A DNA stretch of 64,000 nucleotides from CAZHVS01 sp964536015 (GCA_964536015.1 CAZHVS010000002.1:186001-250000), one strand, 5' to 3'. Positions 1 to 8,924 are shown, numbered from the stretch's first letter. Translations and numbers: made by a program. The notes: generated by a model not told the origin, from the sequence alone.

Positions 1-252
1 AACATTCTGTTAATATTTATTTCGTAATATTAAAAAGTGAGTATAAAAAATTGTTCCATTTAAGGAATTAACAATTAAGTAAACAGATAAACATAAATTG
101 AACAATGACGACGATAAATGGACAAAATGACTTATAATCGTCACTACAATATAATACATTTTTTAACTTTTACTGAAAAAACTAATTTATTGTAATAAGC
201 CTTCTGGTATAATTATTGGCAAATTTTCAAAAAAAATAAAAGGAAAACAAAT
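1..252. other. Upstream intergenic region, nothing definite
   Basis: This AT-rich leader precedes the phosphate operon. I see no convincing gene on either strand. TATAAT-like hexamers occur at 133-138 and 150-155, but neither has a recognisable -35 partner at normal spacing, and I could not find a convincing Pho box. The operon promoter is presumably here, or further upstream outside the window. A purine-rich ribosome-binding site (aaaagga) lies just before the first ATG at 253. Confidence 0.4.
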
Positions 253-837
253 ATGGAAAACATAATACCACGCTGGGAATGGCGTACTTTTACCAATGAT
301 CTCGGTAAAGCTGAAGCTAATATTCGCAAACATCCTGAAGGAAAGACACGAGAGAGTGATGAGGTTTATATTCTTTCTGAAGTAAGTATGGATAACACAA
401 AGGTGCGTGATAATCTGATGGATATTAAAACACTTCAGCAGGTTAATGAAGACAGACTTGAACAATGGATGCCGATAATGAAAGGAACTTTTCCACTTCC
501 TGTTTCTGAAATAGAAAAAGTGTTTAAATGTTTTAAAGTAGCTTTACCGAAACTTGAAAGAAGTGAATATACTTTTGATCAGTATATTGATGAAGTAATA
601 AAACCATCAAAGTTATTAAAAGCTATTAACGTGCATAAAAAAAGAACAGGTTTTACAATCAATAATACTATTGTTGAGATAGCTGAAGTTACCGTAGAAG
701 GTAAAGTTATCAAGACAGCCGCTGTTGAAATGGAAGATCCTGAACTTGTAATAAAAACGGTAAGAGAGTTAGAGCTAGATAGTTTTCCAAATATTAATTA
801 TCTGCGTGGATTAAAAAATCTTGTTGGAATGAAATAA
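253..837 (+). CDS. CYTH-like domain protein, polyphosphate-associated
   Basis: A 194-residue soluble protein without signal peptide or membrane segment. It begins IPRWEWRTF and carries alternating charged strands (ESDEVYILS, VRDNLMDIK, LEQWMPIMK). This pattern resembles the CYTH-like N-terminal region that some bacteria fuse to Ppx/GppA exopolyphosphatases. Here it stands alone, with no phosphatase domain attached. CYTH proteins bind triphosphate or polyphosphate in a beta-barrel tunnel. The next gene, ten bases downstream, is a second, more canonical CYTH protein, and the operon continues with phosphate transport genes, so a role in polyphosphate or phosphate handling is inferred. The canonical ExExK signature is not evident near the N-terminus, so catalysis is doubtful and binding or regulation is possible. 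The family assignment is from memory of the pattern and not from a search. Confidence 0.6.
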   Translation: MENIIPRWEWRTFTNDLGKAEANIRKHPEGKTRESDEVYILSEVSMDNTKVRDNLMDIKTLQQVNEDRLEQWMPIMKGTFPLPVSEIEKVFKCFKVALPKLERSEYTFDQYIDEVIKPSKLLKAINVHKKRTGFTINNTIVEIAEVTVEGKVIKTAAVEMEDPELVIKTVRELELDSFPNINYLRGLKNLVGMK

Positions 838-847
838 GGAGAAAAAA

Positions 848-1321
848 ATGGCAAATGAAATTGAAAAAAAATTTTTAGTTAAAGGAAATTTTAAAGATCA
901 GGCTGCAAGTGCTACAAGAATTGTTCAGGGATATCTTTCATCGGTTCCGGAACGAACAGTAAGAGTTAGAATAAAAGGTGATAAAGGTTATATCACGATT
1001 AAAGGAATTGGCAATTCCTCCGGTGCCAGCAGATACGAATGGGAAAAAGAAATTCCTGTTAATGAAGTTGAAGAGCTTTTAAAGATATGCGAACCAGGTG
1101 TAATTGATAAAATACGATATAATGTTAAGGCAGGCAATCATACATTTGAAGTTGATGAATTTTATGGTGAGAATCAGGGACTTGTTGTTGCTGAAATTGA
1201 ATTATCATCTGAAACCGAAAATTTTGAAAAACCCGACTGGCTTGGCGAAGAAGTAACCGGCGACAAAAAATATTATAACTCGATGCTGATGAAAAATCCT
1301 TTTACAAAATGGAGTAGATAA
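848..1321 (+). CDS. CYTH domain protein (TTM-type triphosphatase)
   Basis: A 157-residue protein typical of short bacterial CYTH / triphosphate tunnel metalloenzymes. The diagnostic ExExK signature is present at residues 4-8 (EIEKK). Basic and acidic strands follow as expected: RTVRVRIKGDKGYITIKG near residue 40, YEWEKEIP near 63 and FEVDEFYGENQGLVVAEIEL near 100. Family members hydrolyse inorganic triphosphate or related substrates with Mg2+ or Mn2+. The ATG is preceded by a good ribosome-binding site (aaggag), and the gene sits ten bases after another CYTH-like gene, ahead of phosphate transporters. Cytosolic inorganic triphosphatase, or a short polyphosphate binder or hydrolase, is the likely role; the exact substrate is not determined by sequence. 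Confidence 0.85.
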   Translation: MANEIEKKFLVKGNFKDQAASATRIVQGYLSSVPERTVRVRIKGDKGYITIKGIGNSSGASRYEWEKEIPVNEVEELLKICEPGVIDKIRYNVKAGNHTFEVDEFYGENQGLVVAEIELSSETENFEKPDWLGEEVTGDKKYYNSMLMKNPFTKWSR

Positions 1322-1327
1322 ACTCTG

Positions 1328-2914
1328 ATGACTTTGCAAAATAATCCTGAGATTAAAGAAACCATTGATAATTCAAATATAAGAAATGGTGAGAATGGTC
1401 AGGATTTAGAAGAACTATTGGATCTGGATAAACATCGCTTAGCTGTAATTCCAGAAAAAAAATCAACTACTAGTGAAAGATGGTTAAAGTATCTTGGACT
1501 TCCTGTTGGCATTTTTGTATTCTTGTATCTTTATTATATGCCAACACCCGCCGGATTATCTGAAGCCGGTCAATCAGTAATTGCATCTTTTTGTTTTGCA
1601 TTGATTCTTTGGGTTTCGGAATCTATACCAACGCATGTAACTTCTCTAATTCTGATGGTTATGCTGGTTTTTCTCGATGGTTGGGAGATGAAAAGCGTGC
1701 TTGGAGTACTAGGTTTTGATGTTATCTGGTTGAATGTAATGGCGTTTATTTTAAGCTCGCTGTTAGTTAAAACAAACATTGCAAAAAGGATAGCACTAAA
1801 TCTTATTGTAAAGTTTGGTAATAAAGCAATGCCAATGATGCTTGCATTTGTGTTATTGCAGCTTGCCTTAGCACCTCTAATACCTGCTACTGCAGCACGT
1901 ACTGTTATAACACTTCCAATTATGCTTATTGTTGCATCTATTTATGGTTCAACAAATGAGAATCCAAATAACTTTGGAAGAAATCTTTTCTTACAAAACC
2001 TACTTGGAATAAATATTTTTTCTTCAGGATTTATGACAGGCAGTACGGCAAATTTAATTGCAGTTGCTTTTATTTTTTCAATGGCTGGCACAAAAGTATA
2101 TTACACTGATTGGATGTTTGCAAATCTACCGGTAGTCTTGATTGCTATGTTTATTGCCTGGGTAATTGGTCCTAAACTATTATTCAGATTGAAAGGAAAA
2201 GAATCTAGACCCGCAGTTAAAGGTGGTATAGAAGTTTTAAAAAAACAGCTTGATGCGATGGGTAAAATGAGTTATATGGAGAAGAAAGGAGCTGTGATTT
2301 TTGGTATTGTTATTTTGTTATGGGTTACAGATAGATTTCATCTTAGTTTATTTGGATTTCAAATAGATGCTGTTATGGCTGCAATGGCTGGTGGTATTAT
2401 TGCTTTATTACCGCGAGTTGGAATTTTAAAATGGAATGAATGTGATATTCCCTGGCATTTGATGCTGTTTAGTGCAGGAGCTTATGCAGGTGGACTTGCT
2501 TTAAACGATACGGGTGCAGCTACTTGGGCAGTCAAAAATCTTTTTGTAATGATTAACTTAGATAAAAATGTCAACTTTTGGGTACTCTATACAATTATTA
2601 TCGCTGTTATGATGTATTCACATCTTGTGTTTACATCGAAAACTATGCGTACAATTATTTTGATTCCTTTTACGATTGCACTTGCACAACAGCTTGGTAT
2701 CAATCCTTTATCGCTTGCTTTGCCTGCAGCATTTACAATTGATTGGGTAATAGGATTGCCTATAAGTGCTAAACCAAACGTTATTTTGTTCACAACGGGA
2801 CAATATTCTGTGCTTGATAATATTAAGTACGGACTTATAATGTCAACGATTGGAATTATTCTGCTTGTTATTGCTGGATTTACCTGGTTTAGATTTTTAG
2901 GAATTACTCCATGA
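1328..2914 (+). CDS. SLC13/DASS-family anion permease
   Basis: A 528-residue polytopic inner-membrane protein. A soluble N-terminus of about 55 residues is followed by roughly a dozen hydrophobic segments. The segments TAARTVITLP (near 190) and FMTGSTANLIAVA (near 235) correspond to the SNT-like substrate and sodium motifs of divalent-anion:Na+ symporters, and the second inverted repeat is near 440-500. The family moves dicarboxylates, sulfate or, in some members, phosphate, usually with sodium. The setting, between CYTH proteins and a Pit phosphate module, argues for an inorganic anion or phosphate-linked substrate, but that is inference. The stop overlaps the next start (ATGA at 2911-2914), indicating translational coupling. 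Confidence 0.85.
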   Translation: MTLQNNPEIKETIDNSNIRNGENGQDLEELLDLDKHRLAVIPEKKSTTSERWLKYLGLPVGIFVFLYLYYMPTPAGLSEAGQSVIASFCFALILWVSESIPTHVTSLILMVMLVFLDGWEMKSVLGVLGFDVIWLNVMAFILSSLLVKTNIAKRIALNLIVKFGNKAMPMMLAFVLLQLALAPLIPATAARTVITLPIMLIVASIYGSTNENPNNFGRNLFLQNLLGINIFSSGFMTGSTANLIAVAFIFSMAGTKVYYTDWMFANLPVVLIAMFIAWVIGPKLLFRLKGKESRPAVKGGIEVLKKQLDAMGKMSYMEKKGAVIFGIVILLWVTDRFHLSLFGFQIDAVMAAMAGGIIALLPRVGILKWNECDIPWHLMLFSAGAYAGGLALNDTGAATWAVKNLFVMINLDKNVNFWVLYTIIIAVMMYSHLVFTSKTMRTIILIPFTIALAQQLGINPLSLALPAAFTIDWVIGLPISAKPNVILFTTGQYSVLDNIKYGLIMSTIGIILLVIAGFTWFRFLGITP

Positions 2915-3699
2915 AAATTTTAGACAATTTTAAGAAAATAAATTTGTTTAGAGTAAGCATCTTCTTTCTTTTTTCAATTAATTGTATTAATGCCGAGGTC
3001 TTGAATGGTTTTAACGAACAGATTTTTATGTCTGTAGACGGAGTCGCAAATGTTATATGGCAATTTAGATTAGATGCACCTGCTAAAAATGAACTTCATC
3101 TTCCATGGAATTTTTCATTAAAGAATACTGAAAGAATAAAATTTGATTTATTCGTTGATTCTAAAAAAAACGTTAAAATATATGATTCATCAGGTGAATA
3201 TATTGCACCTGTAAAACTAATATCAATAAGCGGGACTAATTTTATTTCAGTGAATTCGAACTATTTAAAGAATTATAAGACTTTTGAGATAAGGTTTACT
3301 ATAGATAATTTCTTCAATATTGATTCAACTGAAGTGGAGGATTTTGGCAACTACACTTTTAAGAAGAAATACGTTAACACAACTTCAAATCAGTTAAAAG
3401 ATTTTAAATCTGAAATATTTTTGCCTGAAGGATTCGTTATTACTTCAGTTGAAGAAACAATCCCAAAACAGGGTAAAGATGATCCTGTTTCACCATTTGA
3501 AATAAGTCGTAACAAAAACTTAAATTCTGTCTGGATAAAATCACCGGTCTTAAAACTTGGTGATCAGATATTTGTTAAATTCAGGTTTAAGAAGGAAACA
3601 AAATCACCAGTCTTATTTATTATTTTGAGTTTAATTTCATTAGGCTACCTGTATTATTTCAGAGATTTAATTAAACCGGTTAATGAAAAGAAAAGTTAA
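2911..3699 (+). CDS. Unknown exported, C-terminally membrane-anchored protein
   Basis: I do not recognise this 262-residue protein. It has an N-terminal hydrophobic stretch (residues 13-28, ending near Cys-25 and Ala-28) that could be a signal peptide or lipoprotein signal. The predicted beta-rich body spans about 30-230. A single hydrophobic segment near the C-terminus (PVLFIILSLISLGYLYYF) is followed by a basic tail. This looks like a periplasmic domain tethered to the inner membrane by its C-terminus. Its start overlaps the end of the SLC13 permease gene and it lies 26 bases before the DUF47 gene, so it is probably an accessory or regulatory subunit of this transport operon. Confidence 0.7.
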   Translation: MKILDNFKKINLFRVSIFFLFSINCINAEVLNGFNEQIFMSVDGVANVIWQFRLDAPAKNELHLPWNFSLKNTERIKFDLFVDSKKNVKIYDSSGEYIAPVKLISISGTNFISVNSNYLKNYKTFEIRFTIDNFFNIDSTEVEDFGNYTFKKKYVNTTSNQLKDFKSEIFLPEGFVITSVEETIPKQGKDDPVSPFEISRNKNLNSVWIKSPVLKLGDQIFVKFRFKKETKSPVLFIILSLISLGYLYYFRDLIKPVNEKKS

Positions 3700-3725
3700 A
3701 ACACATTTATCTAAAGGCGAAAGAA

Positions 3726-4364
3726 ATGTTTTTAAAGAAGACAAAAAAACTTGAAACACAAATTGATGAATATCTTGATCTTGTTATTAAAGGTGGATTA
3801 GTCTTTAAATTAGGCATCAAATGTTATCTCGAAGACCAGATGAATGAGTTTGAAAGTCATCTGAAAGAATTGCGTAAGATTGAAGATACTGCAGATGATC
3901 TAAGACGAAACATAGAAATTAAACTTTATACAAGAACATTGATACCAGAATCAAGAGGTGATGTTTTAGGTTTGCTTGAAAGTATGGATAAAGCTCTTAA
4001 TATTACCACTGAAACATTACTTGAATTTTCGGTTGAAATACCAAACTTAATGCCAGAGCTAAAACAGGATTTTCTTGATATTTCTGATAGTTCAATTGCT
4101 TGTCTTGAAAATACTGTAAGCGGAATCCGTTCTTACTTTAAAAATGTTGATGCTGTTAGAGATTATGTAACAAAAGTTCAGTTTTATAAAAAGGAAACAA
4201 ATAAAATTGCTGAAAGAATTAAAAGAACAGTCTTTAGAACGGATAAAGAACTTAGTTACAAAATACACACACGTTATTTTACGTTTCATATCGAAAGGAT
4301 AGCAGAACAATCAGAAGATGTATGTGACAGGCTTTCAATTGCAATAATAAAAAGGTTTGAATAA
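3726..4364 (+). CDS. DUF47 PhoU-like protein, Pit accessory
   Basis: A 212-residue all-helical soluble protein of the DUF47/PhoU-like family (formerly TIGR00153). Visible family features include FKLGIKCYLEDQMNEF, an acidic helix LRKIEDTADDLRRNIE near residue 48 and the C-terminal FHIERIAEQSEDVCDRLSIA near 188. The acidic/histidine clusters (ExxxD) are those that coordinate metal clusters in PhoU folds. DUF47 genes usually sit immediately upstream of pit and modulate phosphate entry. Here the pit gene starts only two bases after the stop, at a TTG codon, consistent with tight coupling. The length is normal for the family. Confidence 0.9.
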   Translation: MFLKKTKKLETQIDEYLDLVIKGGLVFKLGIKCYLEDQMNEFESHLKELRKIEDTADDLRRNIEIKLYTRTLIPESRGDVLGLLESMDKALNITTETLLEFSVEIPNLMPELKQDFLDISDSSIACLENTVSGIRSYFKNVDAVRDYVTKVQFYKKETNKIAERIKRTVFRTDKELSYKIHTRYFTFHIERIAEQSEDVCDRLSIAIIKRFE

Positions 4365-4366
4365 AA

Positions 4367-5863
4367 TTGGATATATCAATCTGGTTTTTTATTAGTAGTG
4401 GATTATTTCTTGGCTGGTCGCTTGGTGCTAACCACGCAGTAAATGTATTTGGAACTGCTGTGGTTTCTAAAATGGTCAAGTTTAGAACTGCTTCAATAAT
4501 TGCCGGAGTATTTGTAGTTCTCGGTTCTGTATTTAGCGGTGCCGGTACGACTAAAACACTAACGGATCTAGGTTCCGTAAATGCATTAGCAGGAAGTTTT
4601 TCTGTTGCATTAGCAGTCGGGATTTCTGTCACAATTATGACAAGAGCTAAATTGCCTGTATCAACTTCTCAGGCTGTAATTGGTGGAATAATTGGATGGA
4701 ATATTTTTACTGGTTCACCGACTGATTACAACTCGCTAAGCAAAATTTTATTTAGCTGGGTTGCATCTCCGGTTATCGCAGCATTGTTTGGCTTCATATT
4801 TTTTATAATTGTAAAAAAGACAATACTAAAATGGAAGATACATTTACTTAGAATTGATATCTATACAAGAATAGGTTTAATAGTAGTAGGTGCCTTAGCT
4901 TCCTACTCTCTAGGAGCTAATAACATTGCTAATGTAATGGGCATGTTCGTTTCAGCTCCTTTATTCAAGGATATTAATTTTGCAGGAATTATTACATTAA
5001 CAAGTATTCAGCAATTGTTTTTGTTAGGTGGATTGGCAATAGCTGTTGGTATTTTTACATTTGGTAATAATGTTATGCAAACAGTTGGAACAGATCTTTA
5101 TAAGATATCTCCAATTACCGGTTTCGTAGTAGTACTTTCGGAATTTCTAGTTTTATGGTTATTCACCTCTCAAGGTCTCGAAGCATTTTTACTAAAGAAT
5201 AATTTGCCTTCAATCCCTCTTGTCCCGCTATCAACAACACAGGCATTTATTGGTGCTGTAATTGGTGTTGGCCTGGCAAAAGATCCTTTATCAATTAATT
5301 TCAAAGTTTTAGGTAAGATTGCAATGGGATGGGGAATAGCTCCATTATCTGCTGGTTTAATTACATTTATATCTTTGTTCTTTATTCAAAATGTATTTGA
5401 ACAAAAAGTTGTTCATCCTGTTCCTTATCAGATAACTGCTTCTGTTATCGAGAAACTGCATCAGGAAGGAATTGAGACTGATAAAATTTCTGATCTGAGA
5501 GATAAAAGGTTTAATAACAACAAAACATTCAGGAATGAACTGCTTCATCGTTATCAATTTAATAATGATGAGATTTTTTCAATTTTCAATTATGCATTAA
5601 TTGATAGTTTTAGAATTGACACAATGAGATTACATCAATTGGAAAGCTCAATCGAATTATCATCGGCTCAATTTGAAATAATTAAAAATTTACAAGGAAA
5701 AACGTTTAATCATAAATTAGATTTTGAAAAAGCAGTATTTTCAGATTCAACTGAGTGGGGATTGAGTGATGATAAGCTTAGGAATAAATCAATTGAAGAA
5801 AAAAAATTTTTTATAGAAAATCTGTTTAGAATAAAAGAAAAAACGAACTTAATTAATCAATAA
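4367..5863 (+). CDS. pit: Pit-family inorganic phosphate transporter
   Basis: A 498-residue inner-membrane protein of the PiT (PHO4) family, which imports inorganic or metal phosphate with H+ or Na+. The two repeated signature regions are clear: LGANHAVNVFGTAV near residue 20 and LGANNIANVMGMF near 180. PVSTSQAVIGGIIG and VPLSTTQAFIGAVIG are the other duplicated halves of the fold. The best start is TTG at 4367, two bases after the DUF47 stop; the first internal ATG would remove the first signature. The hydrophobic core ends near residue 350 and is followed by about 145 hydrophilic, mostly helical residues of unknown function, longer than in minimal Pit proteins. It is coupled to a DUF47 protein upstream and followed by an outer-membrane porin. 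Confidence 0.92.
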   Translation: MDISIWFFISSGLFLGWSLGANHAVNVFGTAVVSKMVKFRTASIIAGVFVVLGSVFSGAGTTKTLTDLGSVNALAGSFSVALAVGISVTIMTRAKLPVSTSQAVIGGIIGWNIFTGSPTDYNSLSKILFSWVASPVIAALFGFIFFIIVKKTILKWKIHLLRIDIYTRIGLIVVGALASYSLGANNIANVMGMFVSAPLFKDINFAGIITLTSIQQLFLLGGLAIAVGIFTFGNNVMQTVGTDLYKISPITGFVVVLSEFLVLWLFTSQGLEAFLLKNNLPSIPLVPLSTTQAFIGAVIGVGLAKDPLSINFKVLGKIAMGWGIAPLSAGLITFISLFFIQNVFEQKVVHPVPYQITASVIEKLHQEGIETDKISDLRDKRFNNNKTFRNELLHRYQFNNDEIFSIFNYALIDSFRIDTMRLHQLESSIELSSAQFEIIKNLQGKTFNHKLDFEKAVFSDSTEWGLSDDKLRNKSIEEKKFFIENLFRIKEKTNLINQ

Positions 5864-5882
5864 ATTTACTGTAGAGGAATAA

Positions 5883-7163
5883 ATGAAAAATAAAAACATT
5901 TTTCTTATGATATCTTTCTGTTTGTTAATAATTCTTCAACAAAATGAATTATTAGCTCAGGACTCACGTGTTCCGGGTGGAAATCAAAAAGTACCACTTG
6001 GAGCAGACGTAAAAAATGGCAAACTTGTTTTTGAATCACAGGATGGAAATTTCAGATGGTGGTTTGACTCAAGGTTACAAATTGACGGTGCCATTTATTT
6101 TGAAAACAAAAATAAACTAAGCAATGGTGTAACATTAAGAAGACTGACTTTTGCAATGAAGACAAAACTCTGGAAAGATTGGGAAGCCGAACTTGATGTT
6201 GACTTTGCTGAAGCCGTTTCTACTAAGTCTCAATTAGAACTTAGAGATATGTTTGTAAAATATACGTTCCCAAATATTGACTTAAGTCTGCAAGTTGGAA
6301 ATTTTAAAGAGCCTTTTGGTCTTGAAAGATTAAATAGTTCAAGGTTATTAACATTTCTTGAAAGGACAGCTGTGACTAATGCAATTCCATTAGGCAGAAG
6401 GATTGGTGCATCTGCAAGATACTGGACTGACTTTGGACAAATCACTGCAGCAATAATGGGACACGAAGCAGGAACAAGAGTTGATAAGGGGCAGACAGAT
6501 GAGGGATATTCTACGAACTTAAGACTCTCGGTTGCACCTATAAATAATTTTGGAGAAAATCTTCATATTGGTTTAGCTGGTTCTTATAAAATTCCTGATG
6601 TTGTTGCTGATCTTAAAAGTAATACAATTGAAGTAAATGCTAGACCTGAAACCTATGTATCTAATCCAAAGTTTTTACATACTGGTGATATTGATGAAGT
6701 AGATTATTATAATCGCTACGGAACTGAATTAATTTACATTAATGGTCCATTTTATTTTCAATCTGAATTTATGGGAATGACTGTTAAAAGATGGAAAAAC
6801 AAACCAACAGTTAATTTGCGTGGTGGTTATGCAATGGCAACATGGATGTTAACTGGTGAAACACGTTATTATTATGTTGATGAAGGTGAAGTTGGCCCAG
6901 TTGAAAGTCCTAAACATTCCTGGGGAGCGCTGGAACTTGCTGCAAGATTTAGTGTTACAAATTTAAATGACTTTAAAGCAGGAATTAAAGGAGGACAATC
7001 GAACCAGCTTATGCTTGGATTAAATTACTATCCAAACTCAAGCATAAAAATTCAGTTCAATTATTCTCGTGTCAATCTTGATCAATTTGCCAATAGGAAA
7101 GGTAATTTAATTGGTGATGATGATCATTCATTTGTACAGTTCAGAGTACAAGCATCAATGTAA
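5883..7163 (+). CDS. Phosphate-selective porin OprO/OprP family
   Basis: A 426-residue outer-membrane beta-barrel with an N-terminal signal peptide ending near LLAQ (residue 25). The body resembles the phosphate-selective porin O/P family: FRWWFDSRLQIDGA near 58, GVTLRRLTFAMKTKLWKDWEAELDVDFA near 82, the FKEPFGLERLNSSR segment near 142, and an even pattern of amphipathic strands ending with the aromatic-containing FVQFRVQASM. Such porins let phosphate, polyphosphate or other anions cross the outer membrane. It follows pit by 19 bases, completing an outer-to-inner-membrane phosphate route. Substrate specificity is inferred from the neighbourhood. Confidence 0.85.
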   Translation: MKNKNIFLMISFCLLIILQQNELLAQDSRVPGGNQKVPLGADVKNGKLVFESQDGNFRWWFDSRLQIDGAIYFENKNKLSNGVTLRRLTFAMKTKLWKDWEAELDVDFAEAVSTKSQLELRDMFVKYTFPNIDLSLQVGNFKEPFGLERLNSSRLLTFLERTAVTNAIPLGRRIGASARYWTDFGQITAAIMGHEAGTRVDKGQTDEGYSTNLRLSVAPINNFGENLHIGLAGSYKIPDVVADLKSNTIEVNARPETYVSNPKFLHTGDIDEVDYYNRYGTELIYINGPFYFQSEFMGMTVKRWKNKPTVNLRGGYAMATWMLTGETRYYYVDEGEVGPVESPKHSWGALELAARFSVTNLNDFKAGIKGGQSNQLMLGLNYYPNSSIKIQFNYSRVNLDQFANRKGNLIGDDDHSFVQFRVQASM

Positions 7164-7179
7164 TCAATCGGAGTGAAAA

Positions 7180-8109
7180 ATGTATAAAAAATTAAAATTA
7201 TATTTGCCTTTAATGCTTATAGCGATCATATTTTTTTCATGTTCGCGTGAAGATCCAAATCCAATAACTCCACCTGCACCTACACCGCTCGCTGAAGTTA
7301 AAATGAATGAAATTTACGCAAGAGGTGATTCAACAAATCCTGACTGGGTTGAAATTTATAATCCAAATAATAGCTCAGTTGATATTGGAGGATATAAAAT
7401 ATATGACATTGGCGGACAGAGTGGGAGTAAACCTAAAAAAGAAATTCCTTCCGGAACAATAATTCCTGCAAAGGGATTTTATGTAATTCCTGTCGATGAT
7501 GGAACCGCAAGTGGTTTTGGACTTTCAAGTAGTGGAGAAAAAATCTGGCTTGAGAAATTAGCTGGAGTTTTAATTGATAGCGTCACTTTTCCTGCTTTAG
7601 GTCTTGATTCTTCCTATGCAAGAAAACCAGATGGTTCAAACAACTGGCAGATAATTTTTCCTCCAACTAAAGGTTCTAAGAACGATACATCTATTGTTAT
7701 CACAAATCCATTACTAATGAATGAAATTTTTTCCCGCGGCACAGCAGCAGATCCTGACTGGATAGAAATATATAATCCCAATAATTCTCCTGTTGATTTA
7801 AGCGGATATAAAATTTATGATATTGGAGGTCAGGGTGGTACCAAACCTAAAAAAGAATTTCCGGCAGGAACAACAATTTCAGCTAAGGGTTTCTTTGTGA
7901 TAGTTGTTGATGATACTACTGCAAGCGGATTTGGTTTATCAAGTAGTGGTGAAGCTGTCTGGTTGGAAAATGCTTCAGGAGTTGTCATTGATAATGTTAC
8001 ATTTCCGGCAATGCCTGTTGCTACAACTTCTTATGGAAGGTACCCGGATGGGACTACGAACTGGCAAATACTTAACACAATAACAAAAGGTTCACCTAAT
8101 CAACAATAA
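7180..8109 (+). CDS. Lipoprotein with two lamin-tail domains
   Basis: A 309-residue predicted lipoprotein: a hydrophobic signal with a lipobox-like FFSC (Cys near residue 21), then a proline-rich linker (PNPITPPAPTP). Two lamin tail domains (LTD) of about 125 residues each follow, starting with KMNEIYARG near 42 and LMNEIFSRG near 178. Each has DPDW(V/I)EIYNPNN and SGYKIYDIGGQ, ending with YxRxPDG. Bacterial LTDs are usually found on secreted or surface proteins, often with hydrolases, and are thought to mediate binding. The gene is 17 bases after the porin gene and before a strong terminator, so it is the last gene of the phosphate operon. There is no T9SS sorting domain. Confidence 0.85.
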   Translation: MYKKLKLYLPLMLIAIIFFSCSREDPNPITPPAPTPLAEVKMNEIYARGDSTNPDWVEIYNPNNSSVDIGGYKIYDIGGQSGSKPKKEIPSGTIIPAKGFYVIPVDDGTASGFGLSSSGEKIWLEKLAGVLIDSVTFPALGLDSSYARKPDGSNNWQIIFPPTKGSKNDTSIVITNPLLMNEIFSRGTAADPDWIEIYNPNNSPVDLSGYKIYDIGGQGGTKPKKEFPAGTTISAKGFFVIVVDDTTASGFGLSSSGEAVWLENASGVVIDNVTFPAMPVATTSYGRYPDGTTNWQILNTITKGSPNQQ

Positions 8110-8114
8110 ACTTT

Positions 8115-8157
8115 AAATGGAGAATCAATTAAATTTGATTCTCCATTTCACTTTTTT
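8115..8157 (+). terminator. Rho-independent terminator after phosphate operon
   Basis: A perfect 14-bp stem pairs 8115-8128 with 8135-8148 around a six-base loop and is followed by a T run at 8152-8157. It lies six bases after the stop of the LTD lipoprotein gene and ends the 253-8109 transcription unit. Confidence 0.88.
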
Positions 8158-8168
8158 ATATTGGTCTT

Positions 8169-8924
8169 ATGAAAAGATATTTTAACATATACAAATTAAA
8201 ATTTTTAATAATAGTAGTTTTATTGAATATTAATTGCAGTAGGAACAATTCGATAAATGAATCTGCTAATGTTCAGCAATTAACACAATTAAATGTTTAT
8301 AACCTGAATATTCCTGAACCTTCTGGTATTGCTTACAATTCAGTTCAGAACTCGTTGTTAATTGTATCTGATGGTAAATCAGAAATTTATGAAGTGGATT
8401 ATTCAGGAAACATATTAAATACTATTCCAACCACTTGTTCAGATATGGAAGGAATAACACTTTCAAAAAATTGTGATACAATTTTTGTAGTAGAAGAAAC
8501 TAATAAACTTGTTTCGACATTACTTTATTCAGGCAATAAAGTTGCATCCTTTTCAATAAATGTTGCAACAAGCGTGAAGCACGCTTTGGAAGGTATTACA
8601 AGAAATAATTCAAACGGACGTCTAATAATTATAAATGAAAAATTACCTTGCATGGTTTTAGAATTTGATAGAACAACTGAATTATGGCGTAAAGAGATAA
8701 ATTATATAGCAGATATTTCTGATATTTTTTATGATGATTCATCAGATTGTTATTGGATCGTGAGTGATGAATCTCAAAAAATTTTGAAATTAAGCAAAAA
8801 TCTTGATTTAATTTCACAATGGAATATCAACATAACTCAGGCAGAAGGTATTACTATTGTGAACAATAAAATTTACGTTATTAGTGATTATGAGAGAAAG
8901 ATGTATGTCTTTCAGAAACCTTAA
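8169..8924 (+). CDS. SdiA-regulated-like beta-propeller lipoprotein
   Basis: A 251-residue predicted lipoprotein with a signal segment ending in LNINC (Cys near 24). The remainder has short repeated strand motifs: IPEPSGIAYNSVQNSLLIVSD, YEVDYSGNILNTI, DMEGITLS, ALEGITRNNSNGRLIIINE and AEGITIVNNKIYVISDY. This matches the SdiA-regulated / NHL-like propeller family, whose molecular role is poorly defined. It starts 12 bases after the terminator of the preceding operon, so its promoter must overlap that hairpin or the transcript reads through. It is followed by a T9SS LTD protein 21 bases downstream. Confidence 0.75.
   Translation: MKRYFNIYKLKFLIIVVLLNINCSRNNSINESANVQQLTQLNVYNLNIPEPSGIAYNSVQNSLLIVSDGKSEIYEVDYSGNILNTIPTTCSDMEGITLSKNCDTIFVVEETNKLVSTLLYSGNKVASFSINVATSVKHALEGITRNNSNGRLIIINEKLPCMVLEFDRTTELWRKEINYIADISDIFYDDSSDCYWIVSDESQKILKLSKNLDLISQWNINITQAEGITIVNNKIYVISDYERKMYVFQKP

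Noticed and set aside
1..252. Pho box or sigma-70 promoter upstream of the phosphate operon
   Set aside because: Only isolated TATAAT hexamers and imperfect repeats are present; nothing matches a Pho box convincingly.
187..465. Minus-strand open frame of 92 codons
   Set aside because: It lies opposite the start of the CYTH-like gene, has no family pattern or ribosome-binding site, and is explained by AT-rich antisense composition.
4279..4632. Minus-strand open frame of 117 codons
   Set aside because: It is antisense to the DUF47/pit junction and the first Pit signature; its composition mirrors the real gene and nothing recognisable is encoded.
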